Part shown: positions 31,489 to 42,640 of the stretch, one piece after another
Layout: every line of letters begins with the position of its first letter
Position numbering within the stretch: position 1 is the stretch's first letter
From: Allodiplogaster sudhausi
Lineage: Eukaryota; Nematoda; Chromadorea; Rhabditida; Diplogasteridae
Assembly: GCA_945643635.1 (NCBI GenBank)
Contig: CALZFC010000005.1
Span: forward strand, 12,143,501 to 12,207,500
Direction: 5' to 3'
Length of the DNA: 64,000 nucleotides
The notes under the pieces: model-generated
Told to the model about the DNA's origin: nothing
Seen by the model: the letters and a program-made list of their open reading frames with translations, nothing else
Database searches by the model: none
Position numbers and translations under genes: made by a program

Positions 31489-32541
31489 ATGTCTGAGCTG
31501 GCAGAACTTCTCAACCAGCAGCAAGAACAGGCAAACAGACAGCAAGAACAGAGCGCTGCTCTGTTGCTGAAACAGCAAGAAGACCATGCTAAAGCCATGA
31601 GTGAGATGCTGTCAGAGATGAAGAGGATGTCAGCAATTAACGGCACTGCTTCCACGCAACGCCCAGCTGACGGTGCCAGGAGTGGCCCCTCAATCGATGC
31701 TTTGGAGAAGACGATTCAAGTATTTGAGTACGAACCCGCGGATGGATGTACATTCAACGCGTGGTATGCCAAGTACGAAGATCTCTTTGTCCAGGAAGCA
31801 GCCAATGTTCCGGAAGTGCAGAAAGTACTCATGCTTATGAGGAAAGTCAGCGTGAAAGTCGACGCACAGTATCGAAATTCGATAGCACCGAAGAAGCCAT
31901 CAGAATTCACTCTCAAAGAGACTATGGAGAAGCTGACACTGCTATTCGGTGATTATAAGACCGATTTCGAGAAGAGACTTTTTCTGCTGAACCTGCGAAT
32001 GAGTTCGTCGGGAGTCATTGACTTCCGAGCTCTCTCCTCGGTGGTGAACAAGGCAGTCGAGGAGGCCAAGATGGCCGAACTGACCAACGATCAGGTGAAG
32101 ACCATGTTTTTCATGGCAGCAATTGATCTGCAACGACATGCGGACACACGGTTCCATTTGCTCTCGCAGCTGAAACGGAACGAGTCGATGTCAATGGACG
32201 AGTTGGTGCAGGAATGCGACAAGATCGCAGTGATTCGGAACGAATCGAGTGCAGTGCAATCGCAGGGCAAAGATGCATCAACTGTGCATTTTGTGTCTAA
32301 GGCGAAGAAGCACACCAACGAGAACGCGAGCAATGGCATCCCGAAGCCTTGCTACCGCTGTGGTGGTGCGCACTCGCACGAGAGCTGCAAGTTCAAGGAG
32401 GTGACATGTCACTCTTGCAGCAGACGCGGACACATCAGCAGTGTTTGCAGAAGCAAGGGCACTCAGAAGAAGAGTTTCCACAGGAAGAGTAAGGGACGCG
32501 ACCAAGTGCAGTCGCTCACTGTCAACTCTGTCCGAAGCTAG
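31489..32541 (+). CDS. gag: Gag protein of the LTR element (350 aa)
   Basis: Starts MSELAELLNQQQEQ, a Gln-rich coiled-coil-like region, followed by a capsid-like helical part (about residues 80-230) and a nucleocapsid with two zinc knuckles: CYRCGGAHSHESC, whose spacing is one residue off the classical pattern, and CHSCSRRGHISSVC, a standard CX2CX4HX4C. A basic tail follows. The frame closes at a TAG (32539-32541), after which the same frame continues into the protease. Confidence 0.9.
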   Translation: MSELAELLNQQQEQANRQQEQSAALLLKQQEDHAKAMSEMLSEMKRMSAINGTASTQRPADGARSGPSIDALEKTIQVFEYEPADGCTFNAWYAKYEDLFVQEAANVPEVQKVLMLMRKVSVKVDAQYRNSIAPKKPSEFTLKETMEKLTLLFGDYKTDFEKRLFLLNLRMSSSGVIDFRALSSVVNKAVEEAKMAELTNDQVKTMFFMAAIDLQRHADTRFHLLSQLKRNESMSMDELVQECDKIAVIRNESSAVQSQGKDASTVHFVSKAKKHTNENASNGIPKPCYRCGGAHSHESCKFKEVTCHSCSRRGHISSVCRSKGTQKKSFHRKSKGRDQVQSLTVNSVRS

Positions 32542-34773
32542 TCTTATGAGGTAGAAGTGACAATCGAAGGCACAGTTGTAACTATGCAAGTTGACACTGG
32601 AGCAGATATCACTCTGATCTCGAAGGAGACGTGGAAGCAGATCGGCAGGCCGAAGTACTCGGCGACATCCTGCAAACCGATCAGTGCCTGTGGCCAGCAG
32701 CTGTCTCTCATCGGATGCTTCCATGCGAAGATTCAGTATGGAGAGAAGGAAGTCGAGGGCACTGTCTACGTGACGGTGAAGCCGCTCATGCTGCTTGGCA
32801 ATGACCTCATCGGCAAACTTGACCTGATCAAGTTGCGGAAGAGCGATGAGGTGAATGCAGCCATTCACACGGTGAACGAGACGCTCACGACGCCCTCCGA
32901 GTACAAGGAGTGGGTGAGGCGGTCATTTCCGGCGTTGTGCTCGGAAGGACTGGGTCGTTGCACTGGGACGCAAGCATCGCTCAAGTTGAAGGCGGATGCA
33001 AGACCGGTGTTTCGCAACAAACGCCCAGTGCCAAAGATTGACGCCGAGCTCGACAGACTCGAGGAACTCGGAGTGATCAAGAAGGTGGACACTGCCAAGT
33101 GGGCAGCACCGATTCTGGCAGTTGCAAAGGCAAACGGGAGCACCAGGCTCTGTGCCGATTTTGCAACGGGGTTGAATGAGGCACTCGAGCTGCACACTCA
33201 TCCGATACCCTGCCCAGAGACGATTTTTGCTGGATTGAACGGAGGCAAGCTCTTCAGCCAGATTGACCTGGCTGACGCATATCTGCAAATTGAGATGGAG
33301 GATAGCGCGAAGGAGTTGCTTGGAATCAGCACACACAAGGGACACTATCAGTACCAGCGATTGCCGTTTGGTGTGAAGTGTGCCCCAGGCATCTTCCAAG
33401 AGGTGATGGACAGAATGTTGGCTGGCATGCCCGGCGCAGTCGCATACCTCGATGACCTGATTGTGATGGGAACGACCAAGGAGGAGCACGACACGAACTT
33501 GCAACGTGTTCTCGGTCGCATCAAGGAATTCGGCTTCAAGCTGAATCTGGACAAGTGCAAGTTTGGTGCGGAGGTATTCAAGTACCTCGGATTCATAATT
33601 GACAAGAAAGGAAGTAGGCCCAACCCACAGAAGGTGGAAGCGATTGCTTTGATGCCTACGCCAGTGGACGTTACGTCACTGCGCTCGTTTCTCGGAATGG
33701 CGAACTATTACGGTCCGTTCATTGAGAACCTCCATGTCTTGAGAGCACCGATGGACGCTTTGCTGAAGAAGAGCGCAAAGTGGAAGTGGACAGATGAGTG
33801 TCAGAAGAGATTCGACCAGATTCGAACGACGCTCACATCAGAACTGTCACTTGTGCACTATGATCCGAAGAAGCAGGTCGTTGTAGATGCGGATGCAAGC
33901 AATTACGGGATCGGAGCCGTTCTTCTGCATCGGTTGTCAAACGGCACCATGAAGCCGATTGCGCATGCCTCGCGCACTTTGAAAACTGCAGAGAAGAACT
34001 ATGGCCAGATTGATAAGGAAGGGTTGGCGTTGATCTACGCGGTCAAGAAGTTTCACCGCTTCATCTATGGTCGCAAGTTGGTCTTGCAGACAGACCATCG
34101 CCCTCTCCTCTCAATCTTCGGTTCTAAGAAGGGAATCCCGGTGTACACGGCGAACAGGCTACAGCGATGGGCATTGTTGCTCGTTGGCTACGACTTCAGT
34201 CTCGAATATACTCGAACTGAAAGCTTTGCCTACGCCGATGTTCTCTCCCGTTTGATTGCCAATGTTCCTGCTGAAGACGAGGACATTGTCATTGCAAGCA
34301 TCCAGGATGACGTCACTGAGACTCTGAGGAGCAGCATCAGGGCCTTGCCGCTGACTGCTGTTGACGTCAAGAAGGAGACGGCCAAAGACAAGTTGCTGCA
34401 GAAGGTGATGAAGTTCACTCTGAGCAGTTGGCCTGAGAGGAAGAAGGTCTCCGAGGACCTGATTCCATTCTTCAACCGGCGAGAATCCTTGACTGTTATG
34501 GACAGTTGTCTCATTTCCGGAGAAAGGGTGGTCATTCCAGCATCATTGAGGAAGATAGTTCTCAAGGAACTTCACGCTGGCCATCCTGGAATAGTGAGAA
34601 TGAAGGAACTCGCCCGGAGTGCATGTTACTGGCCTGGCATCGACAATGAAGTCGAAGCGACCGTGAAACAGTGTGAACGGTGCGAAGAAACCAATCAAGG
34701 TACCACTTCAGCCGTGGGCCCAGACCGAGAGGCCATGGCAGAGAGTCCATCTGGACTACGCTGGACCGGTTGA
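32542..34773 (+). CDS. pol: Protease, reverse transcriptase, RNase H and integrase N-terminus of the LTR element
   Basis: Same frame as gag after its stop. The first ATG is at 32557. Aspartic protease active site DTGAD at about 32593. Reverse transcriptase with LCADFATGLNEAL, LPFGVKCAPGIFQEVMD and the catalytic YLDD at 33445-33456. RNase H with VVDADASNYGIGAVL and QTDHRPLL. Integrase zinc-binding HHCC domain at about 34570-34690 (HAGHPGIVRMKELAR, CERC). Just after CERC the frame leaves the integrase and ends at a stop at 34773, while the integrase core continues in the next frame. Confidence 0.9.
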   Translation, partial: SYEVEVTIEGTVVTMQVDTGADITLISKETWKQIGRPKYSATSCKPISACGQQLSLIGCFHAKIQYGEKEVEGTVYVTVKPLMLLGNDLIGKLDLIKLRKSDEVNAAIHTVNETLTTPSEYKEWVRRSFPALCSEGLGRCTGTQASLKLKADARPVFRNKRPVPKIDAELDRLEELGVIKKVDTAKWAAPILAVAKANGSTRLCADFATGLNEALELHTHPIPCPETIFAGLNGGKLFSQIDLADAYLQIEMEDSAKELLGISTHKGHYQYQRLPFGVKCAPGIFQEVMDRMLAGMPGAVAYLDDLIVMGTTKEEHDTNLQRVLGRIKEFGFKLNLDKCKFGAEVFKYLGFIIDKKGSRPNPQKVEAIALMPTPVDVTSLRSFLGMANYYGPFIENLHVLRAPMDALLKKSAKWKWTDECQKRFDQIRTTLTSELSLVHYDPKKQVVVDADASNYGIGAVLLHRLSNGTMKPIAHASRTLKTAEKNYGQIDKEGLALIYAVKKFHRFIYGRKLVLQTDHRPLLSIFGSKKGIPVYTANRLQRWALLLVGYDFSLEYTRTESFAYADVLSRLIANVPAEDEDIVIASIQDDVTETLRSSIRALPLTAVDVKKETAKDKLLQKVMKFTLSSWPERKKVSEDLIPFFNRRESLTVMDSCLISGERVVIPASLRKIVLKELHAGHPGIVRMKELARSACYWPGIDNEVEATVKQCERCEETNQGTTSAVGPDREAMAESPSGLRWTG

Positions 34774-35854
34774 TGGTGAGTACTACCTTGTGATGGTAGA
34801 TGCCTTCTCGAAGTGGCCGGAGATTGAAGTGACAACACGCATTACTGCGTCGGTCACTGTCAATGCATTCGAGAAGCGAGTGGCTCACTACGGATTGCCG
34901 GATGTGGTGGTTATCGACAACGGTACGCAGTTCACTTCCGCGGCTTTCCAAGAGTATTGCCAGCGCAACGGAATCCGTCATGTCACGAGTCCGCCGTACC
35001 ACCCACAGTCGAATGGGCAAGCGGAGCGTTTCGTGGACACGTTGAAGCGGAGTCTGTTGAAGATGAAGGGAGAACTGCCAAGGGCGCAGTGTCTCAACGC
35101 CTTCCTCTTCCAGTACGGACGCAATCCGAACGCGCAGATTGATGGCAAGAGAACAGCGGAGCTTTTCATCGGACGGAGACTGAGATCTCGCATTGATCTC
35201 TTGAAGCCTCTCACGCACTCTGAGCGGACTGATCAGCGAATGAAGGATCAGTTCGACAAGCATCATGGCGCGAGAGCGAGATCTTTCGCAGTCGGTGAGA
35301 AAGTTCGCTATAAGACCAGTGTGCAGCCAGATGGGCAGAAATGGCTCACTGGCGAGATCACAAGCAAGAAGGGCAGAGTGGCGTACACGGTACGACTCGA
35401 GAATGGTCGGGAGATCAAAGCTCACGCCAACCAGTTGGTTTTGTACCATGGTGATGTGGCTGGCGAGCCAGATCAGGACAGTTGGCGCCTGACTCTGTTG
35501 ATGGATACGTTCTCGGGAAGTATGAACCACTCTGGAGGACCGTTGGTAACGGCACCTCATGTCCCGAGCTTGGCGGCAAGCATCGCGACGACATCGGCGA
35601 CGACGGCGACGGTGACGACTCCACCAGTGAGCCCGGTGCCAGCAGCGGTTCCAGCGACGACACAGACGACTACACGAGTGCAGCTGCCAGCCAAGCAGCA
35701 GACTACACAGCCAACCAAGCAGACGAGCATCGCCACCTCTACGGCAGCGACGAGCTCGAACCAAGTTCAGCCTGCAGTCAACCAGCGACCTCAGCGGAAT
35801 CGCCAGCAGACGCAGAGACTAAACCCCAACCCATCGAAGAAGAGCTACGAATAG
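34673..35854 (+). CDS. Integrase core and C-terminus of the LTR element
   Basis: The frame is shifted relative to the preceding pol frame and overlaps it. It shows the DDE catalytic core: HLDYAGPVDGEYYLVMVDAF (first D), VVIDNGTQFTS (second D) and HPQSNGQAERFVDTLKR (E). A chromodomain-free C-terminal region with a long Thr/Ala/Gln-rich tail ends PNPSKKSYE. There is no sensible start codon of its own (the open frame begins in the HHCC domain), so it was one polyprotein before the frameshift at about 34684-34690. Confidence 0.88.
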   Translation: MNGAKKPIKVPLQPWAQTERPWQRVHLDYAGPVDGEYYLVMVDAFSKWPEIEVTTRITASVTVNAFEKRVAHYGLPDVVVIDNGTQFTSAAFQEYCQRNGIRHVTSPPYHPQSNGQAERFVDTLKRSLLKMKGELPRAQCLNAFLFQYGRNPNAQIDGKRTAELFIGRRLRSRIDLLKPLTHSERTDQRMKDQFDKHHGARARSFAVGEKVRYKTSVQPDGQKWLTGEITSKKGRVAYTVRLENGREIKAHANQLVLYHGDVAGEPDQDSWRLTLLMDTFSGSMNHSGGPLVTAPHVPSLAASIATTSATTATVTTPPVSPVPAAVPATTQTTTRVQLPAKQQTTQPTKQTSIATSTAATSSNQVQPAVNQRPQRNRQQTQRLNPNPSKKSYE

Positions 35855-35915
35855 CTTTTTCCCCATTGCTCTTCCCAAGATGTTGTTTTTCTTGTAAGAT
35901 TGGGTTTCCAATCTT

Positions 35916-35926
35916 AGAGGGGGAGG
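35916..35926 (+). other. Polypurine tract of the LTR element
   Basis: AGAGGGGGAGG directly before the 3' LTR. The same tract precedes the 5' LTR at 30746-30756 because of the joined remnant. Confidence 0.8.
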
Positions 35927-36518
35927 TGTTGTGTTATTAGCATTCGCTAAACACAGTTATTATACATACATCTTAAGGCTACTTCTCTCTCTCTATCTAT
36001 CCAGTAGCCTCCCTCGCCTCTCACTCGTTAATTGGCCACGCCCACTATGTATGGCCATGTTGTTATAAATACGCCCGATGTAGGGTGCGGCATTTGTCGA
36101 CCTCGTTATCCATTGTCGCTAACAACGTTCTACTGTTCTTTCAGCTAATAAAGCTTCTACATCTTCTCCGGCGTCTTCCGCAGTCTAAGAAGGTCTTCTC
36201 CGACTGAACGCGAGTGCGTGGTCGAAGACTTCACAGTGTTCGATCTGTGAAGTGGTTGGCGCTTGTGCGCAACCCTGTCGACGCTTGTGCGTGACCTCTG
36301 GCTAGGGCCAGCGGAAGGTGCTCTATTGCCCGACGCTTGTGCGTGGGTACTAGAGGAGTCCCTAGCAAGGGTGCTCTATTGCCCGACGCGTGTGCGTAGG
36401 CATTAGAGGTGACCCGGCTGAAGCCTTGAAGGCAGACTGTGTCCCTACACACTGTAGGAAGAGGTTTGTTCTACGGTGATACATAATCGAAAGATATTGT
36501 TAACCCAAGGACATAACA
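35927..36518 (+). repeat. 3' LTR of the Ty3/gypsy element (592 bp)
   Basis: Exactly 5170 bases downstream of the 5' LTR in every aligned position, so there are no indels between the two. Terminates in CATAACA before host sequence gttttcaacc. Confidence 0.9.
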
Positions 36519-37172
36519 GTTTTCAACCTTAATTTTCTTTCTGAACGATCTCTTACTTTACCTGCTAATTCATGCATAACTAATGATATCCACATATTGT
36601 ATATATTCATGCATAACTAATGATATCCACATATTGTATATCACCCGCTCGTTCTCGGATGCGCAGCGCATCCATTAACATGGTTTCAGCTCGAGCGCTG
36701 TCTTAAGCCATTTTTCAGATCGGGAATTCTCGCTGCACGCAAGCATGCTTTCGGGTTCCACGAAGGAAAAGATGGGAAGATGAGAGGAGGTGCCAAGGAA
36801 AGGCTTGTCATGGAAGAATTCGGGGCAATAGAAAGAATGCCATTTGACTGTGAGTCAATTTGTCTTTCTGCCTGATTATTCATAATTCCAGACTCTACTT
36901 TTTACCCGCTCGAAATACATCATTATTGTATTGACAAGAGTTTCTCAGTCGTCGCCGAAATCAAAATAGAAAGTGAGATTCTGTCTGAAAGCAATGACGC
37001 TGCCTCTCAATTTCCTGTCTTCGATTAAGAGAAAAAGCTGACGGAGAAGTACGCATATAAGCCGACATTTCTCCTATTTCTTCCAAATCATCTAGTCGTT
37101 CTAATAGCCCTAATAATCACCACCTCTGTGTTTGTCTCTATCTTTCGCTGAGACACACACTTTCTCTCATAG
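36519..37172. other. Spacer and promoter region of the TTL gene; 37-bp tandem duplication at about 36569-36642
   Basis: ttcatgcataactaatgata and the following bases occur twice with period 37. At 36711-36870 the plus strand has an acceptor-like cag followed by an open segment reading GILAARKHAFGFHEGKDGKM, which might be an exon but has no partner. A TATA-like catataag lies near 37053. Confidence 0.4.
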
Positions 37173-37709
37173 ATGCGTTCTCTCCTCCTCTCTCTCGTCA
37201 CTATCTTCGTCTTCTCCGTTCTCTCGTCTGCCGAGATGCAGAATGTCACGGTGAAGGGCACGGCGATGTGCCACAAGCAGCCCATGGCCGACATTGTCGT
37301 TCAGCTCATCGAACACAATGCGCGTACGGATATTTTTTTAAAAATTAAAATGTTCTAAAGTATTATTTAATTTCAAAAACTAACAAGTTTATTCTTTATT
37401 CTATTGCCACATCAGTTTTGGGATGAAGACTAATTTTCATGTATGACACTCTAATTTGACTTAAAGTTTCTCGCCACTTTTAGTTACCTTCAACGAACTG
37501 CTCATGTGGGTGAGGACGAACAAAAAGGGCCAATTCGAGGTGATGGGTGGAACTGATGCGGTTAGCAGAATGGGACGAGGATGGAAGAGGAACAGCAGAG
37601 AGAGAGAGAGAGAGAGAGAGAGATGGTGAAACGAGAGAGAGAGAGAGGGAGAGAGAGAGGGAGAGAGAGAGGTGGTGAAATCGAGAGAGAAAGAGAGAGA
37701 GATGGGGAA

Positions 37710-37749
<40 letters not shown>

Positions 37750-38145
37750 TGAAAACGAGAGAGGGAGAGAGTTAGAGAGAGACAGAAATATGTATTCTCT
37801 CTTTAGTACGGTCACATAAATCCCCTCGTTCGTTTCGATCACTACTGTGACCTGACGGACGAGCAAAAGCATCAGGTCGCTTCTTCTCTTGATCCTAGGT
37901 TGTACATAGATATTACATGAATATTACATGATTACATATATATTTGAATAGAAGTAATACCAATAAAAAAAGATTACAAGCTCGAGTTCTGTAAATTAAA
38001 TAACTTAAAAATAAAATAAAAATAAAATGTTATCAGGGCTGCAAGCGTCGCGTCGACTTTGACGTGCCGAAGGAGCACATCAACGGGGCTGCCTACTTTC
38101 GTTCCGCTCAACATCAAACACGCCGATGAGAAGATCGAGTGTTAA
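37173..38145 (+). CDS. Transthyretin-like (TTL/TTR) secreted protein, frameshifted in the last exon
   Basis: Exons 37173-37323, 37484-37560, 37807-37875 and 38037-38145. Signal peptide MRSLLLSLVTIFVFSVLSSA, then QNVTVKGTAMCHKQPMADIVVQLIEH, the first strand of the nematode-specific TTL fold. Next come NELLMWVRTNKKGQFEVMGG, YGHINPLVRFDHYCDLTD with the conserved second cysteine, and GCKRRVDFDVPKEHIN. After HING the raw frame stops at 38127. With one G fewer in the GGGG run at about 38084-38087 the family ending NIKHADEKIEC would be read to a TAA at 38143-38145. TTL proteins are small secreted carriers or signals, abundant in nematodes. An assembly error in the G run and a real inactivating insertion are both possible. 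Confidence 0.85.
37596..37770. repeat. (GA)n simple repeat in an intron of the TTL gene
   Basis: Runs of gagaga broken by tggtgaaa, giving spurious Ser/Leu or Arg/Glu open frames on both strands. Confidence 0.9.
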
Positions 38146-39531
38146 GCACTTCTTTCCACACAAGAAATTAAAACTCGCTTCTAGCTGTTTTCATAATTCA
38201 AATAATTAACTCTTTTTAAATATATATTTCCTCTCGTTTCATATATGTATCTTCTCGATCTACATGTTTGACAAAAGAAAAAAAAGCTAAATTGAGAATT
38301 CGGGACATAATTGAACAAACGGCACTGAGCATCTTTTGACAAAGATACAAAATATTTCCAATGCGAGCTGAGAATGGCAAAATCGACGTGAATCACATCG
38401 AGCCATGGAATCACAGTCGACGTCACGAGAAAGCCTAAATCAAGAGAAAAGAGAATGTGGACTTTTTAAAAGAATGAAAAGTTTCAGATCATTAACACAT
38501 TAATGAACATTGTGCACCCAATGTGGAACGAGAGCTTCTTTACTCTTCTCGAAGACTGTTTCCGTGACCACCAGAATATCAGCAGATTGCCAGAAAGAGC
38601 TCCATTCACTCCCAAGAGGACTCCGTTTACAGCACCATGCAGCGCTCCGATGACTCCGATGACACCGAAGATACAATAGCACCGGCTACAGTTCAATACC
38701 TCCGCGATGGGAGGGCCACTATTAGGAGAGGGGGGCGTGGGTTCTATTAGAAGGAGGGTTACTACTTTTCAATGTGATTGACTAAAAATTTTCTAACAAC
38801 GTTTTATTCTTAAAATTAAGAGATTTATAGCTCGGCTTCAATGGAATCATCAACTGGAATATCCATTTTACCGAAGATGTTGAATGACTTTGCGACCAGT
38901 TGCGATGCCTCTCGAACCGAGGTATTAGGCTATTAAGGGGGGCACTATTGAGGGGGGGGGGGGTTCTATTAGAGGGGTGCTATTTTTGAATGGCATTTTC
39001 AAGAGGGGGGGTACTATTAGAGAGGAGAGGGGGTTCTAATAGAAAGAGGGTATTAATAGAGAAAATACGGTAACAATGAGGTTTGAAATGCTGTGAATCT
39101 ATTTGTCTCGAAGCTTTCCTTGCATATAATTGTTATACTTGGGAAAGTGTGTCTTGGAAAGAATGAATCTCTTTTCCATGTTGTTGTATTCGTACTACTA
39201 GAAATGACATTTACACACATAACAGGGATGTATTGAAGTTTTTCAATATTTTTGTTCTTTCACTATGGACAACATCTTTCTCACGCTGCAATGTCGAAAG
39301 AAAGAAATGGCAATTTATTCGCCATTCACAGACAATATTTCGTGAGATCCTCTGCAATTATATAGCCGCGATGATGCAATGTGTCAGTTAGAGCAGACTT
39401 CTGGGATCTTGAGTCTGCAGGGATAGAGTTTTTGTGATGACCTACTTTACTAGTGCAATATACATCACAGAGCTACTGGAAATTGTTTTATGTATGTTAT
39501 AGTAATACATCATCAGAACATATCAATCGAA
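38146..39531. other. Spacer with an ambiguous 60-70 codon frame and G-run repeats
   Basis: At 38484-38696 both strands are open. The minus strand reads GVIGVIGALHGAVNGVLLGV, glycine-zipper-like. The plus strand reads MNIVHPMWNESFFTLLED, faintly like a C2-domain strand. Neither is decisive. At 38700-39072 there are several ggggg runs within ctattagagg-type motifs, related to 53278-53385. Confidence 0.4.
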
Positions 39532-41811
39532 TCAAGATAGTCGTCGCCGTTTCTCGCGCGGAAAATCGTTATTACGGTGCGATAATGAAACGTTAAAACC
39601 ATGACGCGTCTGAGCAGAGCGACAGCGGAAGTGGGCCTTTCTGAGCGAGTTCGAGAAGAGCATGAGGAACCTGTTAAGTATCTCATTTAATCTTTCTCAA
39701 TTTTTTATCTACAATTATTTTAAGTAACTACAATTTTTCTTCCTCTTCCAGATTCTGTAAAAAAAAATCTTAAATTCAAATCGGAAGTTTTAATCGATTC
39801 TGCTAACCAGAACGGCAAAACGCAAGCTGCAGTGTAGGACAAGGGCGATCCGATGAAGACGTCGGCTATTAGTAAATTGAAGTTTAAAGGGCGTGACCTC
39901 GAATATACCTCAAGGAATAACTTTCAGAACGTGATACTTTACATTGAACTAACTATATCCACTGTTAAAAGAGCTCACAAGCACATGCATAGTATCGAAA
40001 AACACTTTTTTTAAATAGCTGTTCATCAGTGAACGAATATATGAATGAATGAATAATTGTATATTTATCATAGACGACGTTAATGTTTCCGAAATATGTA
40101 ACATTGAAACAGTGCTCACAAACCTGTGTTGCAAGGTAGACAAGATGAGTTGCGAAACTGCACGCGGACATTATGATCAGTCCTTGCTCAAAATTTAACG
40201 TCTTTGAGCGGTGTATTATCAACCCCTGAAGAATTTAATTTTAAATATTATTTTTACTCAAAAAAAAATTTTAAAAAAAAATAATACAAAAGGAAAGAAA
40301 AAAATTAAAGCAGAAGAGATATGTACTCGACTTGTACCCACGTTAATGTAGCGTTTCTCGCGGTAAGAGATGATTAGCAGAAAGCTGTTCATGAGCATCG
40401 TTATGACATTCAGGGCCGTAAGGTAGCCCGTTTCGAGCAGGTCCGCAAACTGAAAATTGGCTTTCTCTGAGATTGAGCACATGGTCAGCTAAAGTTGTTG
40501 CAGGCTATACACACACAAAATCAGTACTTTCACAGTGCAAATGTAATTTGTTATCGATATTTTCTCGATTTTTAGTCGTATACATATCTACAGATTCTAA
40601 ATAATCAATAAACAATCACATCAGTCGCTATTAGCGGAAATGAACGGAAATGTAGTCTAACGTTTCTATCATCGAGTGTCTGAGGGTGGCAGAGCGTGTC
40701 GTTGAGAGGAGAGACAAAGCAAAGATACTCGAAGCCGATGAAGCCGTTTGGAAAGCAGCAAAGAAAAGGAGGCAAGAAGAGAAGCATTATGGAGAGGCGG
40801 GAGAGAAGAACACGTTGCTGAATAGTTGTGTATGTATATAAACAAATATATGCCATATTTTATTTTCGCTCAATTGTTTTTTATGTAAAGAATAAATAAG
40901 GTAATTGTTCGCTAAATTGTCTTTGCTGATGCAAACATTTGAGAGGAAAAAAGAGCAAGAAGGAAACCTTTGTCTTGAGTGTCCTTTTCGACAGATAAAC
41001 GGCTCTGTTGACTGCAATGATAAACAGGCCCTGCAGCTGCATGCCCTTAAAAATGGCGTTTTAAAAAGGTGAATTAAGGGAGACATTTTTTATTGGAATA
41101 GATTTTTTTTGCAATCTGAATGGAGCAGACGCATATTTTCTTTTGATGCTGCTGAAAGTTTTCTCACTTTGAAATTGCCTGTTAATAGATGACAAATATG
41201 TCTTCGCACTTGTGCATAGTGGACAAGCCCGTCGATTAGCCCTGCCGCCTTCGTGGAGTTGAGCATCTTGAAGAAGGGCGTAGCAAAGGCGAATCCGGTC
41301 AGTTGGATGGCGAACAAGTTCATAAAGAGCGCGAACATGTCCTGAAAATCACCGTCATTTTAGCCACGCCCACCCGTCCGCCCCAAATTTTAATTGTGAC
41401 ATGGATAGCACGAACGCTTTCGAGATGATTATTACCGAGAGAATCTTTCAGTCATCGAAAATTATACAAAGTCATTAAATGTATATTTCAAAAGAAAAAA
41501 CATGACAATGCTGAATATTTCCTCACCACAAATCCACAGTAGACGATAAGACGAATGGTGCTGTACTCCGGGAAGGTGCGGTCATTGAGAATGCGAAGGT
41601 AGACGACCGTTGCGATGAGGAAGGTCGGCAGTGAAATGATGACCATGAGAGAGACACAGGTCGGGAGACCCCAGCGAAACATGAATATCTGATGCGAGAA
41701 GTTGTTTGAATTATCATAACGCATATTGCCAAAATTAACATGAAATAAAATATTTATAAAACAAACAATAAGAACCAGCTAATTTACCAGGAATTCGTTT
41801 TCAGGGTCCAT
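39532..41811 (-). CDS. Nematode serpentine chemoreceptor E (333 aa), intact
   Basis: Exons: 41788-41811 (MDPENEFL), 41527-41688, 41210-41341, 40968-41045, 40662-40817, 40342-40449, 40124-40225, 39808-39908, 39532-39670. All donors are GT and no stops interrupt it. It is close to D: the exon-8 protein VYSRSRPLNFNLLIADVFIGS and the long tail ending KRRRLS resemble D rather than F-H, which suggests D and E are sister copies separated by the 15 kb holding the P450, yop-1, LTR and TTL genes. Confidence 0.8.
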
Positions 41812-42640
41812 GATTAGTGCGAACTAGAACGACGAGAACGGTTGATTACCTTAAGCTCACAGCGATAACCGTGATGCGCAATTAATAAAATATGTCAAAT
41901 TATTCATATCAGCGTGCGCGTATTGCGGATATTGCAGTAGTTATCGCGATAAAATATGAAGTTTAAGAAATGTTCTGCTTTTCTCTCTTCAAAATTTTTC
42001 ACAAACCCGCCCGTGAATTCCACGTGCACATTCTAAATGAAGAAAAGTTCCGAAGAATGATTCATGTGCAAAAATTTCGCCGATCTTCCGTATGAAAATG
42101 GATTTCCTGACGCTTTGTGACGAGAAAGATCAAATTGTTCTATGCGGAGAAACAATTGCAGAATAATAAAACTCCTCAATATTGTATTGAAAAAATAAAG
42201 TGACTATTAACCATTGTTTTACTTAGAATAGCAATATTGCAGCTTTAGTTTGTGCATTTTTGACGTATCAAAAATAAAACGACGTTGAATGGGAAGAGAG
42301 ATGAGAGTATAATGAAAGATCGACAACTTCTCTGTTTCCACGCGTAATTGTTCTAAAGTGGGAAATGGATTTGTTTTGTTCTCATATATGGAAGACTGTT
42401 CATATCTTCAAGTGCATTCTCGTCAATTTACATTTATCCATGGTCTTGCTATAATATGTATGTGAGGACATGTGAATTATACAGGAAATGATGTTGCAGC
42501 AGTGAAAGAAAGAAAGAAGGACACATTTTCTGGCAGCTCCATAATAATTTACAAGTGTGGGCATTCATGTCGTAGAAACTTCATCTACCAAAGTACATAC
42601 TATAAGTTGTAAATGTTAATGTGTGCCATTTCAAGTTAGG
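41812..42640. other. Spacer between chemoreceptors E and F, nothing recognised
   Basis: A/T-rich, no exon relics and no simple repeats of note. Confidence 0.45.

Larger units (their letters stand above)
30757..36518 (+). mobile_element. Ty3/gypsy-type LTR retrotransposon, 5.76 kb
   Basis: Two 592-bp LTRs enclose gag, protease, reverse transcriptase, RNase H and integrase, in the order that defines Ty3/gypsy. A primer-binding site lies at 31351-31368 and a polypurine tract at 35916-35926. Near-identity of the LTRs indicates recent insertion. No target-site duplication is visible: the left flank ends ttata and the right begins gtttt, in keeping with recombination at the left end. The coding region is interrupted by one in-frame stop and one frameshift. 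There is no envelope-like frame. Confidence 0.92.

Noticed and set aside
34562..35764. 400-codon open frame on the minus strand of the LTR element
   Set aside because: Antisense shadow of the integrase frame; composition is Arg/Ser/Leu-rich without any motif.
31061..36452. Minus-strand 73-codon frame present twice (31061-31282, 36231-36452)
   Set aside because: It lies in the R/U5 part of both LTRs and is explained by the repeated GCTTGTGCG motif there.
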